Assembly: GCF_014898055.3 (NCBI RefSeq)
Contig: NW_023601212.1
Span: 49,402,329 to 49,466,328 of the forward strand
Reading direction: 5' to 3'
From: Talpa occidentalis
Lineage: Eukaryota; Chordata; Mammalia; Eulipotyphla; Talpidae
Length of the DNA: 64,000 nucleotides
Part shown: positions 48,901 through 61,470 of the stretch, one piece after another
Layout: every line of letters begins with the position of its first letter
Position numbering within the stretch: position 1 is the first letter of the stretch
The notes under the pieces: generated by a model
What the model was told of the DNA's origin: nothing
Database searches by the model: none
Seen by the model: the letters and a program-made list of their open reading frames with translations, nothing else
Made by a program: the position numbers and the translations under genes

Positions 48901-51900
48901 GTTTGTTACTCTCATCACTCATTGGCTACTTCAGGGATCCTTACCCCTAAGCCTTGACCTATGTTGTTAAGTCACATGTTTACATAGAGTTCAAGCAGTG
49001 TACATTATCATTCACACATTGATAATAATATTCTTTTCCACCTTATTTTTATTTATAGTTAAATAAATTTATAGTTAAATAAATAGTTAGTTTTTAAAAA
49101 ATATTAAACTGATTTGATAATGGAAGAAGGAAACTCTCAACCAAACCATTGTTTTAGAAATGTGAGGCTTCTCATCTGAACCCTTATATTCTGGGGTTTC
49201 TTGCATAGGAAAGAAATGAGATAGGGTTTATTTGTTACAGTTATTGAAAATTGACTTTGAACTAGATTTTAAAATGTTGAACATAATATATGCACATGTT
49301 AAAAATCCTTATACCATAGCAAAGTGTTAAAAGAAACAGTGTTTCCTCGTAGTGCTACTCTTCCCCCAGGTAACACCTATTAGGTTTAAAAAATACATAG
49401 AAACAGAAAATTAAACAGACTATTATCTAGTTAGGCAGATACATGTCTTAATATTTCAAAAATAGAATTAATCCATGTATAAAATGAGAAGTTCAAACAG
49501 TTAAGAAAATTATAAATAAAAAGTCAAAATTTCCTTTTACTCACTATGTAAAGGGCTTAGAATATTTGCTGGCATATTGAAAGCTCAAGAAATATAACTT
49601 CTTATTGTTTCAACATCAGGACAAATAGAGATTTATCCTATTCTGTTTAGTGGGGTTAACAGCATTTATTGGCTGGATTTTTCTATGGATAGACAATTAA
49701 GTTCTCATGAGGTTTTTTATTATATTTTATTTTAAATTTTTTGAAAAAATAATGTCACAAAGAATGTCTTGGAATAGATAACTTTTGAATACTTGTTTGA
49801 GAGTTCTAAAGGATCATTTCAGAGAATAATTGGTGGATCAAATTATATAAGTAGTTTAAACTGAAAGGTGTTGCTAGATTGCTCTTCAGAAGTCCCACCA
49901 ACCACATTCATGTTCTTTTCCCTCGCACACCCTCATCAGCACCCCACACCCTCATCAGCTCTGGGTATTTCATCTGTACTATTAAAACTCTCTGCCATGA
50001 TCCATCCATTGAAAAATAGCTTATTGTTTTTAAATATTATATTTCTTACATTGAGGTCTAGCATTTAAAAAAATACGCATTGGGTATTTTTTTGTGTATT
50101 CTGTGAACTGTCTTTTCATATCTTTAGTTTTATTTTATTTTGGACTGTTGTCATCGAGTTATTGATCATCCTATTACAACTTTGCATATGAACAAACTTA
50201 GGTTTTGATGGGGTTTGTTTTTTATTTACTGTGTGTTGGAATTTTTTTCCTAATTTCTCCCTTGGTTTTAAGAGTTATTTGTTAATATTTCTTATGAAAA
50301 CATTTAAAAATGTTTATGCAGTCTATCAGTCTTAAGAAAGACATTTAATAATCAATAACCAATGTCATAAGGTTATCAATAACATTGCCTTTTTTCTTAA
50401 GGTATTTGCCTCAGGGATTCATATAGATTGAAATCATTTGGATCAATGGTGGTTTATATGTTTTATATCCAGGAAATTCACACAATGCCTATCCTTTATA
50501 ATACATAGACCTGGTTATATAATTGGACTTCATTCAACATAGATAGGAAGTCCTGTCATTTTTTTTGCATAACAGCACTTAAAATATTAAGCATCTAAAT
50601 CTGTGGGATTAGTGAGTCATTTCTCCCATAGTTTGTTTGCTTATATAACATCTCATACCTATAAATAGAACCTGAAGAATTGTATGAATTTTCTTTTTGC
50701 TATTTCATATTTATAAAAAAGATACTGTGTGATGTTGGCAGACTGTAAGAGGAACTAGAGCAACAGATCAAAACCCCTCCAAGTTTTCTTTGGAATTGGT
50801 AACCTCTTCTACTTATGGGTTACACCATTGATAATAGGCCACAGATGTCTACACACACCAAGTAAAGGAGTGCATGTGAGCCCCAGCTGTTCATCATAAA
50901 TAGTGGACAGACACAGGAACTAGAGTGTTTAGTCTGTGGCGAGTGTACATCCAGCCTTCAATTGATCATTGTCTTTTAACCTTCACCTTGTTCTCCTAGT
51001 CTACTGCACAGACATTTTTAGATGTTAAAATATAATTGGCTGACAATCATTAAATAACAGAATCAGCATGAATTCAAATTACATTTAATCCAAACTATCA
51101 TTTATGATATAACTGGATGAAGATTTAATATTTAAATTGAATCATTTGGATGGGCCTTGAATTTCATCTCATAGTGTCCTCTGCTGCTTCTGAAAGGAGT
51201 GGAGAATCAGCATGTGCTCAGGGGCCATGTTGTACTCTATAAAATACCATATGGATGAAACCAACTTGTAAGATTTGGTTGGTTCTCACCTGTGTGGTGA
51301 ATTTACTGTGAAGTTACTGGTATTTAACCTTCCACATCATGTATTTTCATAATTTTATATTATTTTCCCTAGAGGTGACCCCTCACATTATATATGGTAA
51401 CCCTGAAAAAAATTTGTATCTATCCCTATGAACTTAATGTTTTACTGCAAAAGGCTTACATCAATAAAAGAAACAGACCACTTAAAAGCATAGCAATGAT
51501 TTGTTTTATTTTACTCTTTTTTTCTTCATTTTATTTTTATATCTTACATCTTTGATAGAAGTTCAGAGAAATTAATTCCATTTATATTGCCACTGCAGAA
51601 ACTTCCATTTGTCCATCTGTGTACAGACATCAGCATAAATACTCCTCCCTTACATGTAGATCTTGTGATCAGATGTTAATCCTTGTTTTATTTTAACTAA
51701 AATGCATATTTTATGAAATATTGGGTTCTTAAATTGGTGGTTGGGAGTTTTATAGTGTATGATTGGGAGGTAAATAGTGAAGTTGCACCTATTTACCTTA
51801 TCTGAAGAGAAACTTGTTATACTGTTTTCTTAGTTAATTGTGATAGGCTTGTTTGTGGGTCTCTGATGGAATTTTTTCCATGATTTCTCTGTTTCTTAAT

Positions 51901-52133
51901 ACTAGATTGCTTATCTTTTGTGACACTAATACTGAGAAGTTATTAGAGGATGAGCTAATCCCAAGCAGTCAAGAATGGATTGAAGGCAGATGCTGAAGTG
52001 TTTGTTTCCTGCCAGGGAAAAGTTTATTTGAAGTCAAGCTTTGATTTTCCTTAAGACTGCCAATCATGTGGCTTTTCTCATATGGAATGGTTTGGGGTTT
52101 GTGTGTATGTGTGTGTGTTTTTAAAAATCTTTT

Positions 52134-52399
52134 AAAAAATATTTATTTATTTATGCATACAAGAGCTGGGGTACAGGCCAGAGGTGTGGGGGGCGAGAGG
52201 ATTCACCAGAGATAGAGCAGGGAACAGAACAAGCAGATCAACCGAAGTACACTGCTAAGGGGAGCAACGGGTGAGTCAGGAGAGGTCTGCTGTGTCATGT
52301 GGGTAGCTCTCTGGCCTGGGATCCAACTCATGCTGCAGTGGCTGCAGACAGCTTCATAGACAGCTTCAAGTCTTAACCCCTTGGCCACCAGGGAGGCCC
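52134..52399 (-). mobile_element. tRNA-derived SINE, type 2a
   Basis: Antisense copy with a perfect 18-bp duplication TGTTTTTAAAAATCTTTT at 52116-52133 and 52400-52417, suggesting a recent insertion. Confidence 0.95.
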
Positions 52400-52822
52400 T
52401 GTTTTTAAAAATCTTTTCAGATTTTTCATTCTGCTGATAATCAGCCTTCATGATTGACCCATAGACAGTGGTTTACAGCCTTCTGGCTAATTTGAAGTGT
52501 CTGCTTTTTGGGGTGAACAACAATTCACAAGGAATCCCTTGCCTCTCATCTTGGCTTAGATTTAATTTGAAGGTTCATTGGCTGCCTTTTAACTTAAGAC
52601 AGTGCTCTGAATTGTGACTTAGCTATTAGTGTTAGGGCTTTGAGATTTTATCCTTTCTAACTTCAAAAATACGTTCCTTTTAAAAATACTTTCTTCTCAC
52701 CAAATTGATAAAGTAAGGTGTAGTTAGATATTGTTGAAAATATCCAACCTCAAATATAGGGAGAAATGTGGCTTAGTGAGTGGCCCTCTCTGAGAACCAT
52801 GAAATGTCTATGCAGATATCTA

Positions 52823-53096
52823 ATTTTTTTTTTAATTTTTATTTACTTATTTACACAAGAGCCGGGGTACAGGCCAGATTCGTGGGAGGGTGAGAGGATT
52901 CACCAGAGACAGAGCAGGGAACAGAACGGGTAGACTGACGAAATACACTGCTGAGGGGAGCAGTGGGCGAGACAGCAGAGGTCTGCCACGCCATGTGGGA
53001 TTCTCGCCTGCCTGCTGGGATAGAACCAGTGCTGCAGAGGCTGTGGACTGCTTCACAGCGCTGTGCTCAACCACCTGCACCACCAGGGGAGGCCCA
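52823..53096 (-). mobile_element. tRNA-derived SINE, type 2b
   Basis: Antisense copy with a 14-bp duplication TATGCAGATATCTA at 52809-52822 and 53097-53110. Confidence 0.95.
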
Positions 53097-53629
53097 TATG
53101 CAGATATCTAGATTTCTCTTCAGATAGCTGTCACTTTAGCTATTTGAGGACCATTTGTTGACCATTCTGTCTTTCTCTGATCTGTGTCTTTGAATTAAAC
53201 AGAATACCCACGGACACAGAATTGGTCGGAATTAGGTGTCCAAAAGCATTTGCTAAGCCACTGATGATACTCAGTCACAGTTTGAAAAAAGCTGAGTAGT
53301 ACTCAGAATTACCCCTTTATTTCAAGTGAACTCTCCCAATGGAGAACTTGTGGGGAGGATTTTGGTTGAAGCCTTCTGTAAACAGTGCTTTAAGACCAGT
53401 CTGACTTGAATTTGCTTGTTTATGTCCCAGAGAGAGGCTAGGTCGGTGGGTCTTTGAACTTGCTTCCTTTTCCCATGATGCCTGCCTTCCATTTTTATAA
53501 ACTTTATCTCATTCGGTTACCTTATCATTACCCATGTTTACAGATGAGAACATGGAGGCTCAGAAAAATTCAATCATACATGGTAGAGCTAGAATAAAGA
53601 CTTACCTCTTTCAGACTTGGAAGCTCTTT

Positions 53630-53943
53630 TCTTTTTTTTTTTTTTTAAATTTTCTAGAGGCATGTCTTATTTATTTATTATTTGTTTGTTTGTTTGGTTT
53701 ATACATGCACTGGGTACAGTCAGAAGCGCGGGAGGGTGAGAGAATTCACCAGAGCCAGAGCGGGGAGCAGAGCAGGCAGAAGGACCGAAGGACACTGCTG
53801 AGGGGAGCAGCGGGCAGGAGAGGTCTGCGCGCCATGTGGGACCCTCCTCCGGTGGCCGGGGAGCAGCCGGGGATTGAACCGGCTGCAGAGGCTGCAGGCA
53901 GCTTCGCAACCCAGCGCTCAACCGCTGCGCCACCGGGAGGCCC
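53630..53943 (-). mobile_element. tRNA-derived SINE, type 1, long tail
   Basis: Antisense copy with an 18-bp duplication CAGACTTGGAAGCTCTTT at 53612-53629 and 53944-53961. The tail region is enlarged (T-run, then TTTGTTTGTTTGTTTGG). A 157-codon frame spanning 53534-54007 runs through it and is not a gene. Confidence 0.93.
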
Positions 53944-54164
53944 CAGACTTGGAAGCTCTTTCTCAGTAAACCAGGTTGCCTCCCATGATTTGTTAATTTT
54001 TTTTTAAAGGAAGGGGTGATTTGAGAATCCCCTTCAGCTGTCTTTTTCTCTGTGCCTCAGTTGATTTTCCTTGGAAACTGTTTTTCCTGAGTGATGCTCT
54101 CTTTATGCTGCTGTGAGCAATTCACTTGAACGTCAGTGCTCCTAATCCATCCTTCTAGTCAAAT

Positions 54165-54480
54165 GATGTTCACCAGGTGCTGAGTATGTGCCACCTGCTG
54201 TCCAAAGTGCTGTATACATAATGGAGAACACACCCGTCATGACACCTGTCCTCTTTGTGCTTAATGGCTAGTGGGGACACTAACATTAAATCAGCATACA
54301 AATAAATACATAGAATTAAACTTATCGTATGATTTATATAATTAATTAATATTATAAAATTAATAATATAAATACAATTTATATCTTTAATTAATAAAAA
54401 ATAATCTTTAGGAAATAAGAAGTAGGCACCATGGCAGAGGCAATGATAGAGGATCTCAAGGGAGGATATTACCCAAATAA
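54165..54480 (-). repeat. L2 LINE fragment
   Basis: Complement of the L2 3' end: CCAGGTGCTGAGTATGTGCC, AATGGAGAACACACCCG, with an AT-rich block (54330-54400) interrupting it. Confidence 0.6.
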
Positions 54481-54939
54481 AACTGAATATTGGCTAGTGA
54501 TCAAGGTGGTTGAAAAGGTCGTGACCCCTCAAGGTCACTGTCATATTTGTGTGTCTGGAGAGTTTTTGTTTGTTTAATATCCTCCGGCTAAATCCTCTGG
54601 GCCTAATCTGCTACTTTCTAAAGACAACTCGTCTTGGACAGTCAGGGTATAGTAAATGAGAGGGGTTGGGAGAAGTTATGCAAATCTGTTACCAGATTAC
54701 TTTATGACACTTGGAGAAATAATAGCTTTGTATGTAAAAATGATACACCAATAACCAGCAAAAATGGAGCTCACCTGCCCTCAATAATGAAGCCAAGAGT
54801 AGATCAAATGAAAAGCTTGAAAACATTTTATTTCCAAAGAATTTGTCATAAGCAAATATGCTTCCTTTCCCTTGCATACTTTCAGAATACCTTATAGGAA
54901 AATCAGTTTTCCTGTTTTTCTTCTAATCCTGAGATTCAT

Positions 54940-55085
54940 GCATGAGGCACAGAGTTTTAGTGGTTAAGGGCATGGAGTTAGGAGTTAGAAATTTTGAATT
55001 TGATCCCAGTCGTACATCCCTTACTTGCTTTGCAATGTCTGACAAGTTACTTTATTTTACTAGCTTTAGTTTCATTATCTGTGAA
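54940..55085 (+). repeat. MIR SINE relic
   Basis: Sense MIR: TTTTAGTGGTTAAGGGCATG, AATTTGATCCCAGTCG, GACAAGTTACTTTATTTTAC, TTTCATTATCTGTGAAA. Confidence 0.8.
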
Positions 55086-56924
55086 AGGAGAATGAAAAAT
55101 AACCCTAGACAAGTCTAGACAAATCTCTAGACTTGTACAATTATTTTCAAGGCAGTGAGGACGCAGGGTCCATTTTTTTTTTCGATAGACTGTTTTTTAG
55201 AGAAACCTCAAGTTCATAGTAAAATTGAGTGGAAAAGAGTCCTCAGAACCTTACTGCCCCCAAAACAGCTTCTTCCACTATCAACATTCCCTACCAGAGC
55301 TGTACATCTGCTGCAACCATTGACACATCATTATCGCCCAGGGTCTGTAGTTTATCTTAGGGTTCACTCTTGGTGTTGTATATTCTGTGGGTTTAGATAC
55401 ATCTAAAATGATGTTTCCATTATTATAGTGTCATACAGTGTAAATTTACTGCCCTGAAAATATTCTGTACTCTGCTTATTTATCTCTTCCTCCCCCGACC
55501 CCAATCCCTGGCAATCCCTTAACTTTTTATTGTCTTCAGAGTTTGACTTTTTCCAGACCATCATATGGTAGGAATCACATCATATGTGGCCTTTTCAGAT
55601 TGGCTTCTTTCACTTTGTAATGTGGAGTAAGCTTTCTACATGTCTTTTTATGGCTTTATAGTTCATTTCTTTTTAACACTGAAAAATATTCCATTGTCTG
55701 ACTGGACCATAGTTTATCCATTAACCTATTAGACACATCTTGGTTGCTTCTAAGTTTTGGTAATTATAAATAAAGCTGCCAGTAAACATCCATGTACAGA
55801 TTTTTGTGTAGACATAAATTTCACTTCCTTCTTGTAAGTGAAATTTCTTATCTTCCTCAAGATACCAGGGAGCAAAAATTCTGGATCCTATGGGAAGAGT
55901 ATATTTAATTTTATCAGAAACTGGTAAACTGCCTGTTCATTAGACATTCGCACTAGCAGTGAACAAAAGTTCTTTTGCTTCACACCCTTGTCAGCACTTG
56001 GTATTATCTATGTTTTGGATTTTGGCCATTCTAATACGTGTGTAATGGTATCTCATTGTATTTTTGATTGCAGTTCTCTAATAGCATTTTTAATGACCAT
56101 CTTTTCATGTATTTATATATCATCTATGTATCTTCTTTTGATGAGGTCTGTATTTAGGTCCCTTGCCCAGTTTTTAATTGTGCTGTTTATTTTCTTATTG
56201 TTGAACTTTAAGAGTTTTTTTTTTCTTTTTCTTTTTTTTTTTTTGCCCATTTTGGATAACTGTCCTTGATCAGGTGTGTCTTTCACAGACATTTTCTTCA
56301 AGTTTGGGACTTGTCTTCTCATTCTCTTGATGTTACCTTTCACAGAGCAGAAGTTTTTAATTTTAATGAAATTTAATTTTTTCTTTCATGCCTCCTGCCT
56401 TTGGTGTTATATCTAAAGATCATTGTCATATTAAAGATCTTCCAATTTTTCTCCTATTTATATTCTAGAAATTTCATAGTTTTATGTTTTACTTTTAGGT
56501 TTATAATCCATTTTGAGTTAATTTTTGTGAATGGTATGTAAAATTTGTGTCTAGATTATTATTATTATTTTGCACATGAACGTCTAGTTTTTCTATTACC
56601 TATAACTTTAGAAAAGACTATCTCTGCTCCATGGTATTGCCTTAGCTCCTTAGTCAAAGATTTGACAGTATTCATGTGGGTCTGTTTCTGAACTCTTTAT
56701 TCTATTCCACTTATCAATATGCCTATATTTTCACCTATACCACACTATTCTGATTACTGTAGCTTTAGAGTAACTCTTGAAGTCAGCTAGCATTAGTCTC
56801 TGACTTTGTTCTCTTTCAAAGCTGAGTTGGCTGTCTGAATCTTCTGCAACTTCATATAAATATTAGAAACAATTTGTCAATACTCACAAAATAAATTGCT
56901 GGGAAATTTCATTGGGATTGCTTT

Positions 56925-57130
56925 ATTTTTGGAGTGGGGAGGGGAGGATGCTAGAGGTAAGTTTTGTGGTTTCATGAACACAATACCTGTGCACAGGGAG
57001 GGAAGAGCCCAAGGGACTATGGTGATAGATCATGGGTACTATGGTGATGGAGAACTACAGGGACTACACCTGAGGGGAGAAATCAAATACTGCACAAAAA
57101 TGAATAGTTATGTAAGAAAGTCAATAAATA
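56925..57130 (+). mobile_element. L1 3' UTR fragment, sense
   Basis: Same family as the L1 tails at 1200-1415 and 25690-25830: G-rich tract, GGGACTATGGTGATAG, GGGACTACACCTGAGGGGAG and a terminal CACAAAAATGAATAG stretch. It abuts the RPL32 pseudogene tail to tail. Confidence 0.8.
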
Positions 57131-57137
57131 ACGCAGT

Positions 57138-57613
57138 CCATGTGCACATGAGCTGGCTATTCATTCTCTTCACTGCGTAGCCTGGTATGGGGATTGGTGA
57201 TTAAATGGCCAACTGCACTGCTCTTTCCATGACTTTGCAGTTCTAGGAGGAGAGGATGTGAGCCATCTCAGCGCTGTAGGGTTTGTGGCACATCAGCAAC
57301 ACTTGCAGCATCTTGGCCTTGAGCATGAGGAACTTGCAGAAGCCACTGGGAAGCCTGTGCTTTCTTTTCTTGATCCTCCCATAACCAGTGCTGGATATCA
57401 ATATCTGGCCCTGGAACCTTCTGTGCACCTGTTATGGACACTTCTGGGTTCCTGCCAGTTATGCTTAATTTTAACATATCAGTTTGATTTATGGCTGATG
57501 AACTTCTTGGTTCTCCTTTTGATGATCTCGGGCTTCTTGAGGGTTCTGAGGGCAGCCACAATGCTGAATGGAAGACGGCTGCCACCTCCATAGGCAGCAC
57601 CAAGGGAGAGAGC
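57138..57613 (-). pseudogene. RPL32P: RPL32 processed pseudogene
   Basis: The minus strand reads RPL32 (large-subunit ribosomal protein eL32, 135 residues in mammals). The 5' leader resembles CTGCCTATGGAGGTGGCAGC. The start codon is GTG, then AALR-like, KKF, a CGA-to-TGA stop at the DRYVK position, [28 protein letters not shown]-like [12 protein letters not shown], and, after a further stop, MERA.QLAI. The RPL32 3' UTR start CAGCTCATGTGCAC follows the stop. Introns are absent and several frameshifts and stops exist, so it is dead. The flanking words TGGGATTGCTTT (56913-56924) and TGGGATGGCTCT (57614-57625) look like an aged target duplication around the composite. Confidence 0.93.
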
Positions 57614-58365
57614 TGGGATGGCTCTGACTCTATATATCAAGCTGGGAAACACTGACATCTTGACAATATTGAGTCATCACACCCATGAACATGAATATTT
57701 TTCACTTATTTAATTTGTCCGTGATACCTTTCATCAAAGAGTTGTAGTTTCCTCCTATAGCTCTTGTATGTCATTTTTAGATTTATATCCAAGTATTTCA
57801 TTTTGAGGGGGTACTGATGTAAAGGCTAATGGTATTTTTCATATCACACTCCATTTGCTTATTGCTGGTATGTAAGAAAGTGTTTGGCTTTTGTGTATTA
57901 ACCTTGCATTATACAATCTTCCATCTCTTGTTCGTTCCAAAAATTTTTAGTCAATTCATATTTTCTACATAGGCAGTCATGTTATCTGTGAACAAAAGCA
58001 GTTTATTTCTTCCTTCCCTTCTTCTCTATATATCTATCTACTATTTATGTACCTGTCTATCTATGGATATATCAGTCTGTCTATTTATCTTTGCATTAGC
58101 TAGCATTTCCAGTGCATTGTTTAAAAGCAGTGGTGAGAGTCTATCCTTGTTTAGATCCTCATCTTAGAGTGAAAGTTTTCAGTTTCTCATTGTTAAATAT
58201 GATGCCGTAGATTTTTGTAGGTGTTATTTATGGGTGGATGTTGGATTTTTGCCTCATGCCTTTTCTGCACTTATTTATATGCACTTATTTTTTTCTTCTT
58301 TAACCTAATGATGTGATGAATTACATAAGTTGATTTTCAAATGTTGAAACCAACTTTGCATACTT

Positions 58366-58464
58366 AAATCTAACTTGATCATGGTGTGTAATTCTTATAA
58401 ATAAATCTAACTTGATCATGGAGTGTAATTCTAGAAATCTAACTTGATCATGGTGTGTAATTCT
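58366..58464. repeat. Three tandem copies of a 30-bp L1 segment
   Basis: AAATCTAACTTGATCATGG-type units at 58366-58395, 58403-58432 and 58435-58464, the second with one substitution (GGAGTG for GGTGTG), separated by 7 and 2 bases. Confidence 0.9.
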
Positions 58465-60941
58465 TTTCATATATTTTTGTATTGAATTTGCTATTTTGGG
58501 GGATTTTTAATATATATTTATGAACTGTATTAATCTGTACTTGTCTTGTGTTTGTCTGGTTTTGGAATTAGGATGGTGCTAGCCTCATTGAGTGAGTTAG
58601 GAAGTAGTACCTCTGATCCTGGTACAATTTCTTATTCAAATGTTGGTAGTGGTGACCAGTAAACTCATCTGGGACTGGTGATTTTTTGCTTTGGAGAGTT
58701 ATTGATTATTGATTCAATTTCTTTCATGCATATGGGCCTATTCAGATTGTCTAGTTCTTCTTGTGCGACTTTTATGTAGATATGAGTTTCTGATCTAGTT
58801 CATTTTCTCTTTACCTTAAGATTTTTTAAAAACATTTTTGAAGTGCGGGTTTACTGGCAAAAAATTACTTCAATTTTTGCTTGCCTATGAAAGCCTTTAT
58901 TTCTGAAGGATGCTTTTGCCAGGAAGAGATTTTTTTTCGCTTCTCAACACTTTAAATATTTTACTTCACTCTTCTTTCTTGCTTATTTTTAGAGAAGTTG
59001 GATATTATTCTTTGGTCCTTTGTAGGTAAGGTGTTTTTTGACTCAGGCTTCTTCCAAAATTTTTTCTTTTTATTTGATTTTCTCAAGTTTGAATATTACT
59101 TGCCTAGGTGTATTGTTTTTGGCATTTATCCTGCTTAGTGTTCTCTGGGTTTCCTGGATTTGTGGTTTTGTGTCTGCCATTAATTTGGGGGAAAATTCCC
59201 AGTAACTGGTTCTTCAGCTATTGCTTCTGTTCCTTTCTTTCTTCTTCTGTTATTCCCATTATATATATGTTATATCTTTTTCATTTCATTTCATTATATC
59301 TGGTTCATTTGCTATTCTGTTCAGTTTTATTGGTTTTCTGGGTTTTTGTTGTTGTTGTTGTTTGTTGATCAGTTTTTGAAGTATCTGTTTTCATATTCTC
59401 AAGCACAGATGCATGCATCTAAAAATTTTTACTGAATTAAAAGTTCTTCAGTTTTAAGATTTTTTTATAATTTTTTTTACAATTATTTATCAGATGTCTT
59501 TTAAAAATATTTTCTCCCTGTCTGTGACTTACTTTCTAGTTTTCTTGACTGAATAAACTCTCTCTACCTCGCCCTTCATCCCCATCCTGCTCCCACCACA
59601 GCTGTGAGGTGGTTATAGTAAGTTTCCTTTCAAAAAGCTCACAACACAAATCCATTCAGTTTTCATTTGCTTTCTTAGCATGAGAAGCTGGATATGCATT
59701 TTTGAGATGCATACAATATGTTTCAAATTACTTTTTTTGATTAAACCTTACTTAAAAATAGTTGTTTTGTAATTTATGCTAGCATTAGACTAGGCACATG
59801 CCAAATATTCCTAGATTCATGCTGTCATGCAGTTCTCCAGAAATCCCTTTCTTTCTTCCTTCTTCTTTCAGTAGGCTTCCCATATCATGCCTCTGCTCTT
59901 CCACATCCAAGGAGAGGGATTATGAGCAGGGAGTACTCTGGAACCTGAATACACTTAGATGCCACAAGGCAGCTTACACAGGTCACCTCTCGGCTCTCCC
60001 TCTTACAGCAATAACCTTATATTAAATATTATTATTAAACTCATAATTAAAATTTCCCCACCCTTCTCATTCTTCCAAGTGTTATTTGTTTATATCTAAC
60101 TTGTATCCCCAACTCCCCATAAAATCAAGTAAAACCAAATATAGTGGTTTGCCATTGAGTCTTTAGTCCCACTGTGTATGAAAAAGTTGGGATTTATTGA
60201 TTAGTTGGCTCCAGAATGCTTGTCTCAATCAAATAGTGGGTAAGCTTTCAGGAAATCCTAACATTGCTTTGTTTCTTTTCTAGCTTAAAACACAAACCTA
60301 CTGGATATCGTGACTAGGGTCAAAGATTCTTAGAAAATGAAGGTCATTTCTTAAGATTTTAGTGATAGCAGAGGAGTTTAAATAGTTTTTTTTCTAGGGT
60401 TGAGTGTTGATGGCTCCATAGGCAAGACAGACATCAGATGGTATATTTGTTGTGGGTTAAACAAAACAGATGACTCAAAGATAAATTTAACTCAGACATT
60501 ATTTCTTGACTATTAAGAAGATAAAAATATTTAGTGATGAAAGAGAAAAGAGGATTATAACAAGAGCCCTGAGAAGCTTCGGGCATTGAAATTCTTCTGA
60601 CATTGAAAACTTTTGTAGAGCACATCCTTTATGAAAGGGCCTATGTTCATCTGGCTTATATTTTATTAAGTGGGGAAAACAGTTTAGTTCTTAAAACTAT
60701 AGATGATGCAACATTTATATAATTTTCATATTCATCTGTGGTAGGCAGAATAATGCCTACATCCCAAAGATGTCTGCTCTTAATCCCTGGAACATATGAA
60801 TATGTAAGGTTCCATGGCAATGCCAAATTAAGTTGCAGAAGGAATTACGGTAGCTAATCAGCTCCTTGAAAATAATGTCATATTGGGTTATCTGGGTAAT
60901 CCAGTGTAATCACAAGGTTTCTTGAAAGTGAAAAGTGGAGG

Positions 60942-61194
60942 GCCTCCCTGGTGGTGCAAGGGGTTAAGACAAAACCTATGAAGCTATCCACAGCCACTGC
61001 AGCATGAGTTCTATCCCTGGCCAGGGAGCTACCTACATGGTGCAGCAGACCTCTCCTGAATCTCCCGCTGCTCCCCTCAGCAGTGTATTTCAATCAATCT
61101 GCCTGTTCTGTTTCCCATTCTATTTCTGGTGAATCCTCTCACCTCCCACACCTCTGGCCTGTACCCCAGTTCTTGTCTGCCTAAATAAATAAAT
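60942..61194 (+). mobile_element. tRNA-derived SINE (sense), outer member of second nested pair
   Basis: Begins GGCCTCCCTGGTGGTGCAAG, ends CCTAAATAAATAAAT. The outer duplication AAGTGAAAAGTGGAGG lies before it (about 60926-60941) and at 61494-61509, beyond the inner SINE, which proves the inner copy came later. Confidence 0.95.
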
Positions 61195-61470
61195 ATTTTT
61201 TTAAGATTTATTTTATTTTTATGCATACAAGAGCTGGGGTACAGGTCAAAGGTGGGGTTGGGGAGCGGTGAGAGGATTCACCAGAGACAGAGTGGGGAAC
61301 ACAACAAGCAGATTGACTGAAATACACTGCTGAGGGGAGCAGCAGGCGAGTCAGGAGAGGTCTGCTGCGCCATGTGTGTTGCTCCCTGGCTGGGGATCGA
61401 ATTTGTGCTGCAGTGGCTGTGTATGTAGTTCATAGGTTGCGTCTTAACCCCTTGCACCACCAGGGAAGCC
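61195..61470 (-). mobile_element. tRNA-derived SINE (antisense), inner member of second nested pair
   Basis: Inserted into the tail of the sense SINE; duplication CTAAATAAATAAAT at 61181-61194 and 61471-61484. Type 2a. The remaining outer tail (CTCTAAAAA) follows. Confidence 0.95.

Larger units (their letters stand above)
55176..58800 (-). mobile_element. Old L1 (3' UTR and ORF2), antisense, interrupted
   Basis: Left end reads as an old L1M-type 3' UTR (GAGAAACCTCAAGTTCATAG), then ORF2 complement: TTCTTTTGATGAGGTCTGTA, CCTTGATCAGG, GATTACTGTAGCTTTAGAG, and right of the insertion CAAGCTGGGAAACACTGACA and TATGGGCCTATTCAGATTGT. The insertion at 56925-57613 splits it. Contains a triplicated 30-bp segment. 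ORF2 is full of stops. Text at about 58,830-59,510 resembles another antisense L1M 3' UTR. Confidence 0.8.

Noticed and set aside
53534..54007. 157-codon open frame
   Set aside because: It runs through an antisense SINE (53630-53943) and its T-rich tail; the arginine/glycine-rich part is SINE sequence found in many copies.
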